DNA of 64,000 bases, from positions 310,001 to 374,000 of the forward strand of contig JAGOAS010000001.1 of assembly GCA_017983795.1 (NCBI GenBank), written 5' to 3'. The stretch comes from Piscinibacter sp. (GTDB lineage: Bacteria > Pseudomonadota > Gammaproteobacteria > Burkholderiales > Burkholderiaceae_C). Under the pieces are notes generated by a model that worked only from the letters and a program-made list of their open reading frames with translations, was not told where the DNA came from and ran no database searches. Below, piece by piece: positions 9,072-18,052 of the stretch; the stretch's first letter is position 1, and the number at the start of each line of letters is the position of its first letter. Both the position numbers and the translations under genes were made by a program.

Positions 9072-10217
9072 TCAGCCTGCAGGCAGGCTGAAGTGGAAGC
9101 TCGCGCCGCGGTCGACCTCGGCCTCGGCCCAGACCTCGCCGCCATGCCGGCGCACGATGCGCCGCACCGTGGCCAGGCCGATGCCGGTGCCCTGGAAGTC
9201 GTTGGCGCTGTGCAGGCGCTGGAAGACGCCGAACAGACGGTCGGCGAAGCGCATGTCGAAGCCGGCGCCGTTGTCGCGCACGGTGTAGGTGTCTGGGTGC
9301 TGGGCGCGCCGCTCCAGCCAGACCTCGGCGGCGCGGGTCTTGGCGGTGTACTTCCAGGCGTTGCCGAGCAGGTTCTCGAGCACCAGGCGCAGCAGCGTCG
9401 GATCGCCCATCACCTGCAGGCCGGGCTCGATGTGCAGCGCGATCTCGCGGCCGGGTGACTGGCGGCGCAGGTCTTCGGCCACGTAGGCCGCCAGCTGCGA
9501 GAGGTTGACGGGCTGGCGCGTGATCGGTTGCGACGACAGCTTGGACAGCGCCAGCAGCGCATCGATCATCGCGTTCATGCGTGCGGCGGCGCCGAGCACG
9601 CGGTCGAGGTGGTCGTTGGCGATGCGGTCCAGGCTGGCGCCGTAGTCTTCCTTGAGGATGCGCGTGAAGCCCTCGACCACGCGGATCGGCGCGCGCAGGT
9701 CGTGCGAGACGGTGTAGCTGAACGACTCGCGCTCGGCCTCCGCATCGGCATCGGCCGGCGCCGGCACCGCTTCCTCGAGGATGCGCAGCGTGCCGGCATA
9801 ACCGGCGAAGCGGCCCTCGTCGTCGCTCACCGGCGCGCCGCGCAGCAGCACGCGCCGCGCCGGCTGCTCGGCCGCGGGAGCGAAGCGCCCTTCGAGATCG
9901 TGCAGCGGCGCGTGCGCGGCGAGTTGCTGGCGCAGCGCCTCGGCGGCCGGGAACACGATGCGTTCGGCGAGCGGCACGCCGGCGGTCAGCGGCGCGCCCG
10001 GCTCGCTGCCGGCCGGTGCACGCAGCAGGCTCAGGCAATGGGCGGTGTCGGTGCGCCACTGCCACACGTCGAGCTGATCGTTCAGGCGCTTGAGTTCTTC
10101 GCGGGCGCGCCGCAGCTCGTCGCGCGTGCGCGCATGCTGCCGCGCCAGCCCATAGGCGAGCAGGGCGCCGATCAGCAACGAGGGCAGGACGAAGGCCCAG
10201 GGGGTCAGCGCGGCCAT
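9072..10217 (-). CDS. Membrane-anchored sensor histidine kinase (HisKA type)
   Basis: 381 residues. One N-terminal transmembrane helix (about residues 3-25, PWAFVLPSLLIGALLAYGL) is followed by a short coiled coil, a PAS-like region (60-150) and the kinase core. The phospho-acceptor is the His in FSYTVSHDLRAPIRVVEGF, typical of HisKA kinases related to bacteriophytochrome-type enzymes. The N box is LVLENLLGNAWKY and the catalytic Gly motifs are DNGAGFDM and GTGIGLATVRRIV. No cognate regulator overlaps it; the Hpt protein starting divergently at 10344 is a candidate relay partner. A TACAAT hexamer lies 7 bases before the ATG and no Shine-Dalgarno is evident, suggesting a leaderless message. Confidence 0.88.
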   Translation of the reverse strand: MAALTPWAFVLPSLLIGALLAYGLARQHARTRDELRRAREELKRLNDQLDVWQWRTDTAHCLSLLRAPAGSEPGAPLTAGVPLAERIVFPAAEALRQQLAAHAPLHDLEGRFAPAAEQPARRVLLRGAPVSDDEGRFAGYAGTLRILEEAVPAPADADAEAERESFSYTVSHDLRAPIRVVEGFTRILKEDYGASLDRIANDHLDRVLGAAARMNAMIDALLALSKLSSQPITRQPVNLSQLAAYVAEDLRRQSPGREIALHIEPGLQVMGDPTLLRLVLENLLGNAWKYTAKTRAAEVWLERRAQHPDTYTVRDNGAGFDMRFADRLFGVFQRLHSANDFQGTGIGLATVRRIVRRHGGEVWAEAEVDRGASFHFSLPAG

Positions 10218-10224
10218 GCGGAGG

Positions 10225-10230
10225 ATTGTA
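10225..10230 (-). promoter_or_regulatory. -10-like hexamer TACAAT, histidine kinase gene
   Basis: TACAAT on the minus strand ends 7 bases before the start codon of the kinase at 10217. This spacing would place the transcription start at or next to the ATG, consistent with a leaderless message. No convincing -35 is visible. Confidence 0.4.
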
Positions 10231-10343
10231 AGGAGCGCCCCCGCGGCGACCGCCCGGCGCCGGGGTTCAAGTTCGGGGGCACGGCGCCGAAGACAGCGAG
10301 GTGTCGCGCCGTCCCCACGGGCGCGAGCTTGTGATCACGTCCG

Positions 10344-11489
10344 ATGCTGTTCCGTCTCTCGCGAATCCTGTTCTGGCTGGCCGCCATCGCGGCCGTCACG
10401 GCGCTCGTCGGCCCGGCCTCGCTGGCCACGCCGCTGACCGCGCTGGCGGGTCTGGCCTTGCTGGCCGCCTACGCTTCGGCACGTTGGGCACTGCAGCGCG
10501 CGCGCCATGGCGCGCCCGTCGCGGCCGGCGTCGAGACGCCCGTGCTCGACGATGCGGCACTGCAGGACATCCTGGCGCGCGTGCAGGCCGCGCTGTCGGT
10601 GGTCGGGCCGGGCATCGAGCCGGCCGCGCTGGCCGCCGCGGCCGTGCTGCGCGCCGAGCTGGGTGCGCGCGAGACCAGCGTGCACCGCGTGTGCGCCGTT
10701 GCGGCGCCGTTCGCCGATCTGGTCACGCTGGCCGCCGACGGCCGCCCCGGCGTCGCGCACCGTGTGCGGCTCGAGCGCTCGCCGCTCGGCGTGGCCTTGC
10801 GCGACGGCTGCGCCGCGCAGGGCGAGGGTGGAAGCTGGGCCATTGTGCTGCCCGGCAGCGACGGCACGGCCGCGCTGATCGAACTCGGCGCGCCCGCCCT
10901 GCAGGCGCCGCCGGGGGCGCTCGAGGCCTTGTTCGCCGCGGTCGGCCGGCTCGTCTGTGCCGCGACGATGGCGCCCGAGAGCCCTCAGCGTGACATCCTC
11001 ACGCGGGAAGATGCCGCCTGCGCCATGCCCTTGCAGGCGCCGCGAGGAAGTTGTCGCACACAATACCGGCAAAGCGACCACTCACCGGATCCCTTGCCCG
11101 CCAGCGCCGTGTCCGATCTGCAAAGCCGCACCTCTGCGCCTGCCGTGCTCGACGCGCAGGCGCTGGCGCGGCTGCGCGAGCTCGACCCGAAGGGCGAGAA
11201 CAAGCTGGTCGATCGGGTGCTGCGCGCCTTCGAGACCTCGGCGCTGCGCCTGCTGCCGCAGCTCGAGACCGCCCGCGCCGGCGGCGACCGCGCCGGCGTG
11301 CGCCACGTGGCGCACACGCTCAAGTCCTCCTCGGCCAGCATCGGCGCGCTGACGCTGTCGCAGCACTGCGCCGCGGTCGAGACGCTGATCCGTGAGGAGC
11401 GCCCCGACGATCTCGAGGCGCCGCTGGCCGCGCTGCTGGCCGAACTGGCCTCGGTGCGCCAGACCATCCGCTCGATGCTCGACGCATGA
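10344..11489 (+). CDS. Membrane-anchored histidine phosphotransfer (Hpt) protein
   Basis: 381 residues. Two closely spaced hydrophobic helices at the N-terminus (about 5-50) anchor the protein. Residues ~60-230 form an Ala-rich domain I cannot name. A low-complexity linker (~230-275) leads to a C-terminal Hpt domain with the phospho-acceptor His in VAHTLKSSSASIGALTL. Hpt domains pass phosphoryl groups between a hybrid or separate kinase and a final receiver. The stop overlaps the next gene's start (ATGA), and that gene begins with a receiver domain, so the pair is likely a phosphorelay feeding c-di-GMP turnover. An alternative is a separate small Hpt gene starting at the GTG at 11109; the unbroken frame argues for one protein. 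Confidence 0.75.
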   Translation: MLFRLSRILFWLAAIAAVTALVGPASLATPLTALAGLALLAAYASARWALQRARHGAPVAAGVETPVLDDAALQDILARVQAALSVVGPGIEPAALAAAAVLRAELGARETSVHRVCAVAAPFADLVTLAADGRPGVAHRVRLERSPLGVALRDGCAAQGEGGSWAIVLPGSDGTAALIELGAPALQAPPGALEALFAAVGRLVCAATMAPESPQRDILTREDAACAMPLQAPRGSCRTQYRQSDHSPDPLPASAVSDLQSRTSAPAVLDAQALARLRELDPKGENKLVDRVLRAFETSALRLLPQLETARAGGDRAGVRHVAHTLKSSSASIGALTLSQHCAAVETLIREERPDDLEAPLAALLAELASVRQTIRSMLDA

Positions 11490-13732
11490 ACGCGCCGCTG
11501 ATCTCCACCGAAGACGACCTGCCCGCGCAGCCGAAGGTGCTGCTGGTCGACGACGACGAGGTCAACCTGCTGCTGACCTCGATCGCGCTGCGCGAGCGCG
11601 GCTTCCACATCACCGAAGCCACCAGCGGCGAGCAGGCGATGCGCACCCTCACCGAGTGGCTGCCCGACGTGGTGGTGCTCGACGCGCTGATGCCCGGGCT
11701 CGACGGCTTCGAGACCTGCCGCCAGCTGCGCCACCTGCCCGGCTTCGAATCGCTGCCGGTGCTGATGCTGACCGGCCTGGACGACGACGCCTCGATCACG
11801 CGCGCCTACGAGGCCGGCGCCACCGACTTCCTGGTGAAGTCGACGCAGTGGAGCCTGCTGGCGCTGCGCCTGCGCTACCTGCTGCGCTCGGCGCGCACGC
11901 GCCAGGAGCTGGAGCGCAACAAGGCCCGCCTCGCCCGTGCTCAGGATCTGGCGCGCATGGGCAGCTTCGACTGGAAGCGCGGCGACGGCGGCCCGCAGTT
12001 CTCCGCCGAAGGCCTGCGCGTATTCGGCCGCGGGCCGGACGAGCAACTGCCCTTCCGCACGCTGCTGCGCATGCTGCCCGACGACGAGCGCAACGGCCTG
12101 CTCACCGTGCTGCACGAGGTGATCAAGCACAGCTCGGTGCTGGCGCGCGACGTGACCGTCACGCTGCTCGATGGCCGCCGGCGCATCGTGCACGTGGAGG
12201 CCGAGCCCGAGTTCAACGAGCACGGCAACCTGATCGGCTACACCGGCATCGTGCAGGACGTGACCGACCGTCGCGTCGCCGAAGACAAGATCAAGCACCT
12301 GGCCAACTTCGACGGGCTGACCGGGCTGCCGAACCGCCGCCAGCTGATCTGGCGCACCGAGCGCGCGCTCGAGCACGCGCGCCGCCTCGGCCACCAGGTG
12401 GCGCTGCTGCTGATCGACCTGGACCGCTTCAAGGTCATCAACGACACGCTCGGCCACAGCGCCGGCGACGAACTGCTGATGGAGGTGTCGCGCCGGCTGC
12501 GCTCCTGCGTGCGCCACTCCGACCAGGTGATGGAGAGCTCGCTGGAGGCGATGGGCTCGCGCTCGCACCGCACGCTCGAGGCGGTCGGCCGGCTGGGCGG
12601 CGACGAGTTCGTGGCGCTGCTGCCCGAGGTGGCCGACGAGCGCGACGCCGAGCGCGTCGCCAAGCGCATCCTCGACCTGATGCGCGAGCCGATCTTCGTC
12701 GGCGGCCAGGAATGTTTCGTCACCGCCAGCGTCGGCATCGCGCTGTACCCGCGCGACGGCGCCACCATGGCCGACGTGCTGCGCAACGCCGACGTGGCGA
12801 TGTACGCGGTGAAGTCCGGCGGCCGCAACAGCGCCACGCTGTATTCGCCGATGCTGGCCGGCAAGGGGCGCGAGAAGCTCGAGCTCGAGACCGATCTGCA
12901 CAGGGCGCTCGAGCGCGATGAGCTGGTGCTGCACTACCAGCCCAAGATCGACGTGCGCAGCGCGCGCATGATCGGCGCCGAGGCGCTGATGCGCTGGCGG
13001 CGCGGCGGGCAGCTGGTGCCGCCGGGCGATTTCATCCCGCTGGCCGAGGAGACCGGGCTGATCAACCCGTTCTCCGAATGGGCCATCCGCGAGGCGGCGC
13101 GCCAGGCGCGCCTGTGGCAGGAGAGCTTCGGCTTTGCCGAGTCGATCGCCGTCAACCTGCCGAGCCGGCTGTTCGAGCGCACTGACCTGGTCGAGCACAT
13201 CCACAACGCCGTCAACGCCTTCGGCGTGCCGCACCACTCGATCCAGCTCGAGATCACCGAGACGGGCCTGATGAAGGAACTGCAGAGCGTGATTCCCGCG
13301 CTGCACCGTCTCAACGAGATCGGCGTGGAGATCTCGATCGACGACTTCGGCACCGGTTATTCGTCGCTCGCCTACCTGACCACGCTGCCGATCTCCGAGC
13401 TGAAGATCGACCGCAGCTTCGTGCGCGACCTCGGCCTGACGCCGGCCAGCAAGGCGATCGTGATGGCGATCATCTCGCTGGCGCGCGCGCTCGGCCTGCG
13501 CGTCGTCGCCGAGGGCGTCGAGAGCCTGCGCCAGATGGAGGCGCTGCACAAGGAAGGCTGCTGGCTGATGCAGGGCTACCTGTTCAGCCGCCCGCAACCG
13601 GCCGAGGACATCGAGGCCTGGCTGCTCCAGACCGTGCTGCCGCGCAAGGCGCCGTGGATCGGCAAGGTCGGCGAGGCCGATCTCAGCGACGCCCTGCGGC
13701 CCGCCGCCCCGCGCGCCAAGCCGGCCGGCTGA
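11486..13732 (+). CDS. Receiver-PAS-GGDEF-EAL c-di-GMP turnover protein
   Basis: 748 residues. Domains in order: receiver (about 15-135; VLLVDDDEVN, phospho-Asp in VVVLDALMPGLDG, switch Lys in FLVKS), a PAS-like domain (~150-265), GGDEF (~280-460) and EAL (~470-735). The cyclase signature RLGGDEF and the phosphodiesterase signature GAEALMRW are intact, as are DDFGTGYSS and the EGVE motif, so both activities are possible. Unusually, about 20 residues (codons 12530-12589) separate the RxxD inhibitory-site sequence RHSD from RLGGDEF, where five residues are normal; product inhibition may be altered. Coupled by a 4-base overlap to the Hpt gene, whose phosphoryl group it may accept. Confidence 0.92.
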   Translation: MNAPLISTEDDLPAQPKVLLVDDDEVNLLLTSIALRERGFHITEATSGEQAMRTLTEWLPDVVVLDALMPGLDGFETCRQLRHLPGFESLPVLMLTGLDDDASITRAYEAGATDFLVKSTQWSLLALRLRYLLRSARTRQELERNKARLARAQDLARMGSFDWKRGDGGPQFSAEGLRVFGRGPDEQLPFRTLLRMLPDDERNGLLTVLHEVIKHSSVLARDVTVTLLDGRRRIVHVEAEPEFNEHGNLIGYTGIVQDVTDRRVAEDKIKHLANFDGLTGLPNRRQLIWRTERALEHARRLGHQVALLLIDLDRFKVINDTLGHSAGDELLMEVSRRLRSCVRHSDQVMESSLEAMGSRSHRTLEAVGRLGGDEFVALLPEVADERDAERVAKRILDLMREPIFVGGQECFVTASVGIALYPRDGATMADVLRNADVAMYAVKSGGRNSATLYSPMLAGKGREKLELETDLHRALERDELVLHYQPKIDVRSARMIGAEALMRWRRGGQLVPPGDFIPLAEETGLINPFSEWAIREAARQARLWQESFGFAESIAVNLPSRLFERTDLVEHIHNAVNAFGVPHHSIQLEITETGLMKELQSVIPALHRLNEIGVEISIDDFGTGYSSLAYLTTLPISELKIDRSFVRDLGLTPASKAIVMAIISLARALGLRVVAEGVESLRQMEALHKEGCWLMQGYLFSRPQPAEDIEAWLLQTVLPRKAPWIGKVGEADLSDALRPAAPRAKPAG

Positions 13733-13752
13733 CGCTTTCTCCGCGGCGTTTC

Positions 13753-15372
13753 ATGGACAACACCCCGGCGCAGATCGCCAAGGCCGCGCTGCGCCGTCTG
13801 GTGCTCGACAAGCTCGAACCGACGCCCGACAACTACGCGCGCGCCTATGCGCAGGAATCGGGCGAGAAGGCGCCCGGCGGCGACGACGGCGCGGCGCTGG
13901 CCACGCTGATCGGCAAGCTGGTGCGCGGCGTCGAGCGCGGCGGCCGGCACTGGACCGCGGCGCGCCGCAAGGACAGCCTGCAGCGCGTGCTGGAAGGCAG
14001 CCGCAGCGACGCCAAGCGCCTGCAGCAGCGCTTGACGCAACTGGCCGCGAGCTGGGATTCCGACTCGCCCGACGGCGCGGTCGAGACCGAGCCGGCGCCG
14101 CTCGACGAATTGCCGCCGGCCGCGGACGCGCCGGCCCCGGCCGCCATCGAGGTGCCGATCGCGCTGAACCTCGGCGCCGACGAACGCCCCTGGGGCCGCA
14201 TCGTCGATACGCTGGGCGACACGACGCGCGCGGCGCTGCCGCCGCAGGACGAATCGGCCGAACTGTCGAACGCACTCGCCGCGCTGGTCGAGCGCGTCGG
14301 CCGCGAAGGTGCCTCGGCGCCGCTGGCCGACGAGCTGGAAGCGGTGTGCCGCCGCGCCGGCATCGTGCTGCAGCACCGCCATCACCTCGTCGACCAGCTC
14401 GGTGCGCTGTGCCAGGAGCTCACCGCCAGCCTCACCGACCTCGCCGAGGACGACAGCTGGGCGCAGGGCCAGTGCGATGCGATGCGCGTCAAGCTCGACG
14501 AAGGGCTGACGGCGCGCGGCGTACGGGCCGTCAGCGAACTGCTGCGCGACACGCGCGAGCGTCAGGGCACGCTGCGCGCCGAGCGCGAGAAGGCGCGCGA
14601 GTCGCTCAAGACGCTGATCAACCGCATGCTCGCCGAGCTCGGCGAACTGGGCTCGCAGACCGGCCGCTTCCACGAGAGCGTGGGCCGATATGCCGACGTG
14701 ATCGAGAAGGCCGATTCGCTGGAGAGCCTGGCCGGCGTGGTGCGCGAGATGGTCGAGGAGACCCGCACCGTGCAGGCGCTGGTGCAGCAGACGCAGACGC
14801 GCCTGCAGGACGAGCACGCGCGCGCCAGCGAGCTGAACTCGCGCGTCGTCGAGCTGGAGGGCGAGCTGAAGCGCCTGTCCAGCGAGGTCTCGACCGACCA
14901 GCTCACGCAGATCGCCAACCGGCGCGGGCTGCTGCAGGCCTTCGAGGGCGAACGCTCGCGCGTCGAACGCGAGGGCGCGGCGCTGGCCGTGGGCCTGCTC
15001 GACATCGACAACTTCAAGCGCCTCAACGACGAACTCGGCCACGCCGCCGGCGACGAGGCGCTGCGCTCGCTCGCCGCGGTGGTGAGCAAGACGCTGCGGC
15101 CCACCGACATGGTGGCGCGCTACGGCGGCGAGGAGTTCGTGGTGCTGCTGCCGGTCACGCCGGTGGACGAGGGCCAGCAGATCCTGACGCGGCTGCAGCG
15201 CTCGCTCTCGGGCGGCCTGTTCATGCACGAGAACAAGCAGGTCTTCGTGACCTTCTCGGCCGGCGTCACGGCCTACCGCGCCGGCGAGAGCATCGAGGCA
15301 GCGCTGGAGCGCGCCGACCAGGCGCTCTACGAGGCCAAGCGCACCGGCAAGAACCGAACCTGCATCGGCTGA
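13753..15372 (+). CDS. Diguanylate cyclase with long N-terminal coiled-coil region
   Basis: 539 residues. The first ~370 are charged, largely helical and without membrane segments; a coiled coil is likely around 300-370 (QTQTRLQDEHARASELNSR). The C-terminal GGDEF domain has the active GGEEF signature, and the RPTD inhibitory site sits exactly five residues upstream, so normal product feedback is expected. It synthesises c-di-GMP from two GTP. The ATG 20 bases after the preceding stop starts a conserved-looking sequence (MDNTPAQIAKAALRRL). The frame is open further upstream, but no better start is seen. Neighbouring genes also handle c-di-GMP and flagella, so a role in the motile/sessile switch is a reasonable inference. 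Confidence 0.9.
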   Translation: MDNTPAQIAKAALRRLVLDKLEPTPDNYARAYAQESGEKAPGGDDGAALATLIGKLVRGVERGGRHWTAARRKDSLQRVLEGSRSDAKRLQQRLTQLAASWDSDSPDGAVETEPAPLDELPPAADAPAPAAIEVPIALNLGADERPWGRIVDTLGDTTRAALPPQDESAELSNALAALVERVGREGASAPLADELEAVCRRAGIVLQHRHHLVDQLGALCQELTASLTDLAEDDSWAQGQCDAMRVKLDEGLTARGVRAVSELLRDTRERQGTLRAEREKARESLKTLINRMLAELGELGSQTGRFHESVGRYADVIEKADSLESLAGVVREMVEETRTVQALVQQTQTRLQDEHARASELNSRVVELEGELKRLSSEVSTDQLTQIANRRGLLQAFEGERSRVEREGAALAVGLLDIDNFKRLNDELGHAAGDEALRSLAAVVSKTLRPTDMVARYGGEEFVVLLPVTPVDEGQQILTRLQRSLSGGLFMHENKQVFVTFSAGVTAYRAGESIEAALERADQALYEAKRTGKNRTCIG

Positions 15373-15388
15373 GCGATGCGGGCCCGGG

Positions 15389-17179
15389 TCACTTTGCCCA
15401 GGTGTCCTTCAGGCCGGTGATCTTGTTGAACACCGGCTTCGCGGCCGTGTGATCGACGCGGTCGGTGACGAAGTAGCCGTGGCGCTCGAACTGCACACGC
15501 ACGTCCGCCGCAAGGCCAGCCAGTGACGGCTCGAGGTAGCCGCTCACCACGTGCTTGCTGGCCGGGTTGAGGCTGGCCTTGAAGTCGCGGCCGCCGGCAT
15601 CGGGCTGCGCCTCGGTGAAGAGCCGGTCGTACAAGCGCAGCTCGGCCGGCACGGCGTCGTGCGCGCCGACCCAGGTGATCGTGCCCTTGACCTTGACGAG
15701 ATCGGCGCCCGGCGTGCCGCTGCGTGTGTCGGGCACGATGGTGGCGAACACCTCGGTGACCTCGCCGGCTTCGTTCTTCGCGCAGCCCGTGCATTCGACG
15801 ATCACGCCGTACTTCAGGCGCACCTTGTTGCCGGGGAAGAGGCGGAAGAAGCCCTTGGGCGGCACTTCGGCGAAATCGTCGCGCTCGATCCACAGCGCGG
15901 GGCCCAGGCCGAAGCGGCGTTCGCCCAGCTCCGGCCGCTGCGGATGCGCCGGCGCGTGGCACGGCTCGCTGGCTGCCGACCCGAAGACCTCGCTCCAGTT
16001 CGTCAGCGTGAGCTTGAGCGGATCGATCACCGCCATCGCGCGTGCCGCCTTGCCTTCCAGGTCGTCGCGCAGTGCGATGTCCAGGCTGGCGTATTCCGTC
16101 CAGCCGCCGGCCTTGCTGGTGCCGGCGCGTTCGCACATCAGGCGGATCGCCTCGGGCGTGTAGCCGCGCCGGCGCAGGCCGACGATGGTGGGCATGCGCG
16201 GGTCGTCCCAGCCGTCGACGATGCGCTCGTCGACCAGGGCCTTGAGCTTGCGCTTGCTGGTGATGACGTAGGTGACGTTCAACCGCGCGAACTCGTACTG
16301 GTGCGGGCGCGGCTGCGCCAGCAGGCCGAGCGTGCACAGCGTGTCGAGCAGCCAGTCGTAGAAGGGCCGCTGATCCTCGAACTCCAGCGTGCAGATGCTG
16401 TGCGTGACCTGCTCGAGCGCATCCTCGATCGGGTGCGCGTAGGTGTACATCGGATAGATGCACCAGCGCGTGCCGGTGTTGTGGTGCTCGGCGTGCTTGA
16501 TGCGGTAGATGGCCGGGTCGCGCAGGTTGATGTTGGGCGAGGCCATGTCGATCTTGGCGCGCAGCACCATCGCGCCGTCGGGGTGCTTGCCGTCGCGCAT
16601 CTCGCGAAAGCGCGCCAGGTTCTCGGCCGGGCTGCGCTCGCGGAACGGGCTGTTCGTGCCCGGCGTGGCGAAGTCGCCGCGGTTGGCGCGCATCTGCTCG
16701 GCGCTCTGCTCGTCGACGTAGGCCAGCCCCGCGCCGATCAGCGCCTCGGCGGCGCGGTACATGAAGTCGAAGTAGTTGCTGGCGTAGTAGAGGTGGGCTA
16801 CGCCGTTCACCTTCCAGTCGAAGCCCAGCCACTGCACCGCGTCGAGGATGGAGTCGACGTACTCCTGCTCCTCCTTCTCCGGGTTGGTGTCGTCGAAGCG
16901 CATGTGGCAGACGCCGCCGTACTCCGCCGCGAGGCCGAAGTTCAGCGTGATGCTCTTGGCGTGGCCGATGTGCAGGTAGCCATTGGGCTCGGGCGGGAAG
17001 CGGGTGCGGATGCGCGCCGCGTCGAGCGGCCCGGCGGCGTGGTGGGCCGCGTCGCCGGGCGAGCCGGCGAAGTGCCGCTGCGCGTAGCTGCCCTGCTCGA
17101 GGTCGCGCTCGATGATCTGGCGCAGGAAGTTGCTGGCGTGCGTGGCTTTGGGGCTGTCGTCGGCGGGCGCGGAACTCAT
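15389..17179 (-). CDS. glnS: Glutaminyl-tRNA synthetase
   Basis: 596 residues, slightly longer than E. coli GlnRS (554). This class I synthetase charges tRNA-Gln in the cytoplasm. The HIGH motif is seen in PPEPNGYLHIGHAKSI and the KMSKS-like loop in VTYVITSKRKLKALV. The anticodon-binding beta-barrels occupy the last ~230 residues, ending FNKITGLKDTWAK. Presence of a dedicated GlnRS is typical of beta- and gammaproteobacteria. The gene converges on the GGDEF gene with only 16 bases between stops. A TAGAAT hexamer lies 6 bases before the ATG and no Shine-Dalgarno is visible, suggesting a leaderless message. Confidence 0.97.
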   Translation of the reverse strand: MSSAPADDSPKATHASNFLRQIIERDLEQGSYAQRHFAGSPGDAAHHAAGPLDAARIRTRFPPEPNGYLHIGHAKSITLNFGLAAEYGGVCHMRFDDTNPEKEEQEYVDSILDAVQWLGFDWKVNGVAHLYYASNYFDFMYRAAEALIGAGLAYVDEQSAEQMRANRGDFATPGTNSPFRERSPAENLARFREMRDGKHPDGAMVLRAKIDMASPNINLRDPAIYRIKHAEHHNTGTRWCIYPMYTYAHPIEDALEQVTHSICTLEFEDQRPFYDWLLDTLCTLGLLAQPRPHQYEFARLNVTYVITSKRKLKALVDERIVDGWDDPRMPTIVGLRRRGYTPEAIRLMCERAGTSKAGGWTEYASLDIALRDDLEGKAARAMAVIDPLKLTLTNWSEVFGSAASEPCHAPAHPQRPELGERRFGLGPALWIERDDFAEVPPKGFFRLFPGNKVRLKYGVIVECTGCAKNEAGEVTEVFATIVPDTRSGTPGADLVKVKGTITWVGAHDAVPAELRLYDRLFTEAQPDAGGRDFKASLNPASKHVVSGYLEPSLAGLAADVRVQFERHGYFVTDRVDHTAAKPVFNKITGLKDTWAK

Positions 17180-17185
17180 GCGGCG

Positions 17186-17191
17186 ATTCTA
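17186..17191 (-). promoter_or_regulatory. -10-like hexamer TAGAAT, glnS
   Basis: TAGAAT on the minus strand is separated by six bases (CGCCGC) from the glnS ATG. Transcription would start at about the A of the start codon. There is no recognisable -35. Confidence 0.45.
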
Positions 17192-17334
17192 TCGACGCGC
17201 CCCGCGGCGCCTCCCTCTTGCGGGGGAGCCGGGCGCAACATGTCCTTACCTTGTGCCGTCAACGAAGCCCCCCCGGCCGGCCGTTGTCGACGGCAGGTGC
17301 GCAAGGCTTGCGCGCCGCCCAAGGAGAAAGACGC

Positions 17335-17778
17335 ATGAACAAGTCACTGATCGCCGCTGTCGCCACCGCCGCTTCGCTGCTGGCCGCCGGCACCGCACAG
17401 GCCAGCGACGTGCACTGGTCGATCGGCATCAACCTGCCGCCCGTGGCCACCGTGATCTCCAGCGCGCCGGTGTATGCACCGGCCCCGATCTACGCGCCGG
17501 CCCCCGTCTACGTGCCGCCGCCCCCGCCGGTGGTCTACGCGCCCGCGCCGGTGGTCTATGCGCCGCCGCCGCGCGTGGTCTACCCGGCGCCGGTGGTGGT
17601 GAGCCGTCCGGTGCCCATCGTCTACGGCCCGCCGCAGTACCGTGGCTATTACGGCCACGACCACGGCTGGGGCGACCGTGACCACGACGGCATCCCGAAC
17701 CGCTACGACCGCTACGACAACCGCCGCGACCGTCACGAGTACCGCGACTACCGCGACGAGCGCAAGTACCGGCACTGA
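17335..17778 (+). CDS. Secreted Pro/Tyr-rich protein with DxDGIPN-type C-terminus
   Basis: 147 residues. A Sec signal peptide ends about residue 23 (LLAAGTAQA then SDVHW). The middle (~40-100) is almost all Pro, Ala, Val and Tyr in irregular YAPAP / VYAPPP units. The charged end contains DRDHDGIPNRYDRYDN, reminiscent of thrombospondin type-3-like calcium-binding loops, then Arg/Tyr/His-rich sequence. I do not recognise a family with known function; location is periplasm or envelope. The ATG follows AAGGAG with 8-base spacing. It is monocistronic, with its own 155-base upstream region facing away from glnS. Similar short exported Pro-rich proteins are common in Burkholderiales. Confidence 0.7.
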   Translation: MNKSLIAAVATAASLLAAGTAQASDVHWSIGINLPPVATVISSAPVYAPAPIYAPAPVYVPPPPPVVYAPAPVVYAPPPRVVYPAPVVVSRPVPIVYGPPQYRGYYGHDHGWGDRDHDGIPNRYDRYDNRRDRHEYRDYRDERKYRH

Positions 17779-17900
17779 AGCCGGCACCGAAGCCGGCACG
17801 CGCGCCGCGTTCATCCCCCCGACGGGCGATGCGCGAGCGGCGCGGCTCTCCTAGATTGAGCGCAGGGCAGGCCGACTGCCCGAGCACGAAGGAGAGCCGC

Positions 17901-18041
17901 ATGAAGCACTACGAGTCCTACGTGAGCGAGTCCCAGGCCCGCCGCCGGCGCCAGCTGGCGCTGGGCTTGGTCGGCGCGGTGATGCTGGCCACGCTGGCCA
18001 TGGCCGCGTTGGCGGCGCTGGGCCCCACGGCGCTGGCCTGA
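17901..18041 (+). CDS. 46-residue single-helix membrane peptide
   Basis: Small gene with good translation signals: GAAGGAGAG 6-8 bases before ATG 17901 and a TAGATT -10-like hexamer at 17852-17857. The product has a polar N-terminus (MKHYESYVSESQAR), a basic patch RRRR and one Ala/Leu-rich transmembrane helix (about 20-44). This suggests an N-in inner-membrane peptide. Function unknown. It ends 11 bases before the convergent LytTR regulator. Confidence 0.55.
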   Translation: MKHYESYVSESQARRRRQLALGLVGAVMLATLAMAALAALGPTALA

Positions 18042-18052
18042 GCGCCACGCCC

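Noticed and set aside
10985-11115. A gene boundary between the membrane part and the Hpt domain at 10344-11489
   Set aside because: The frame is unbroken, and no convincing ribosome site precedes GTG 11109; the linker is just low in complexity.
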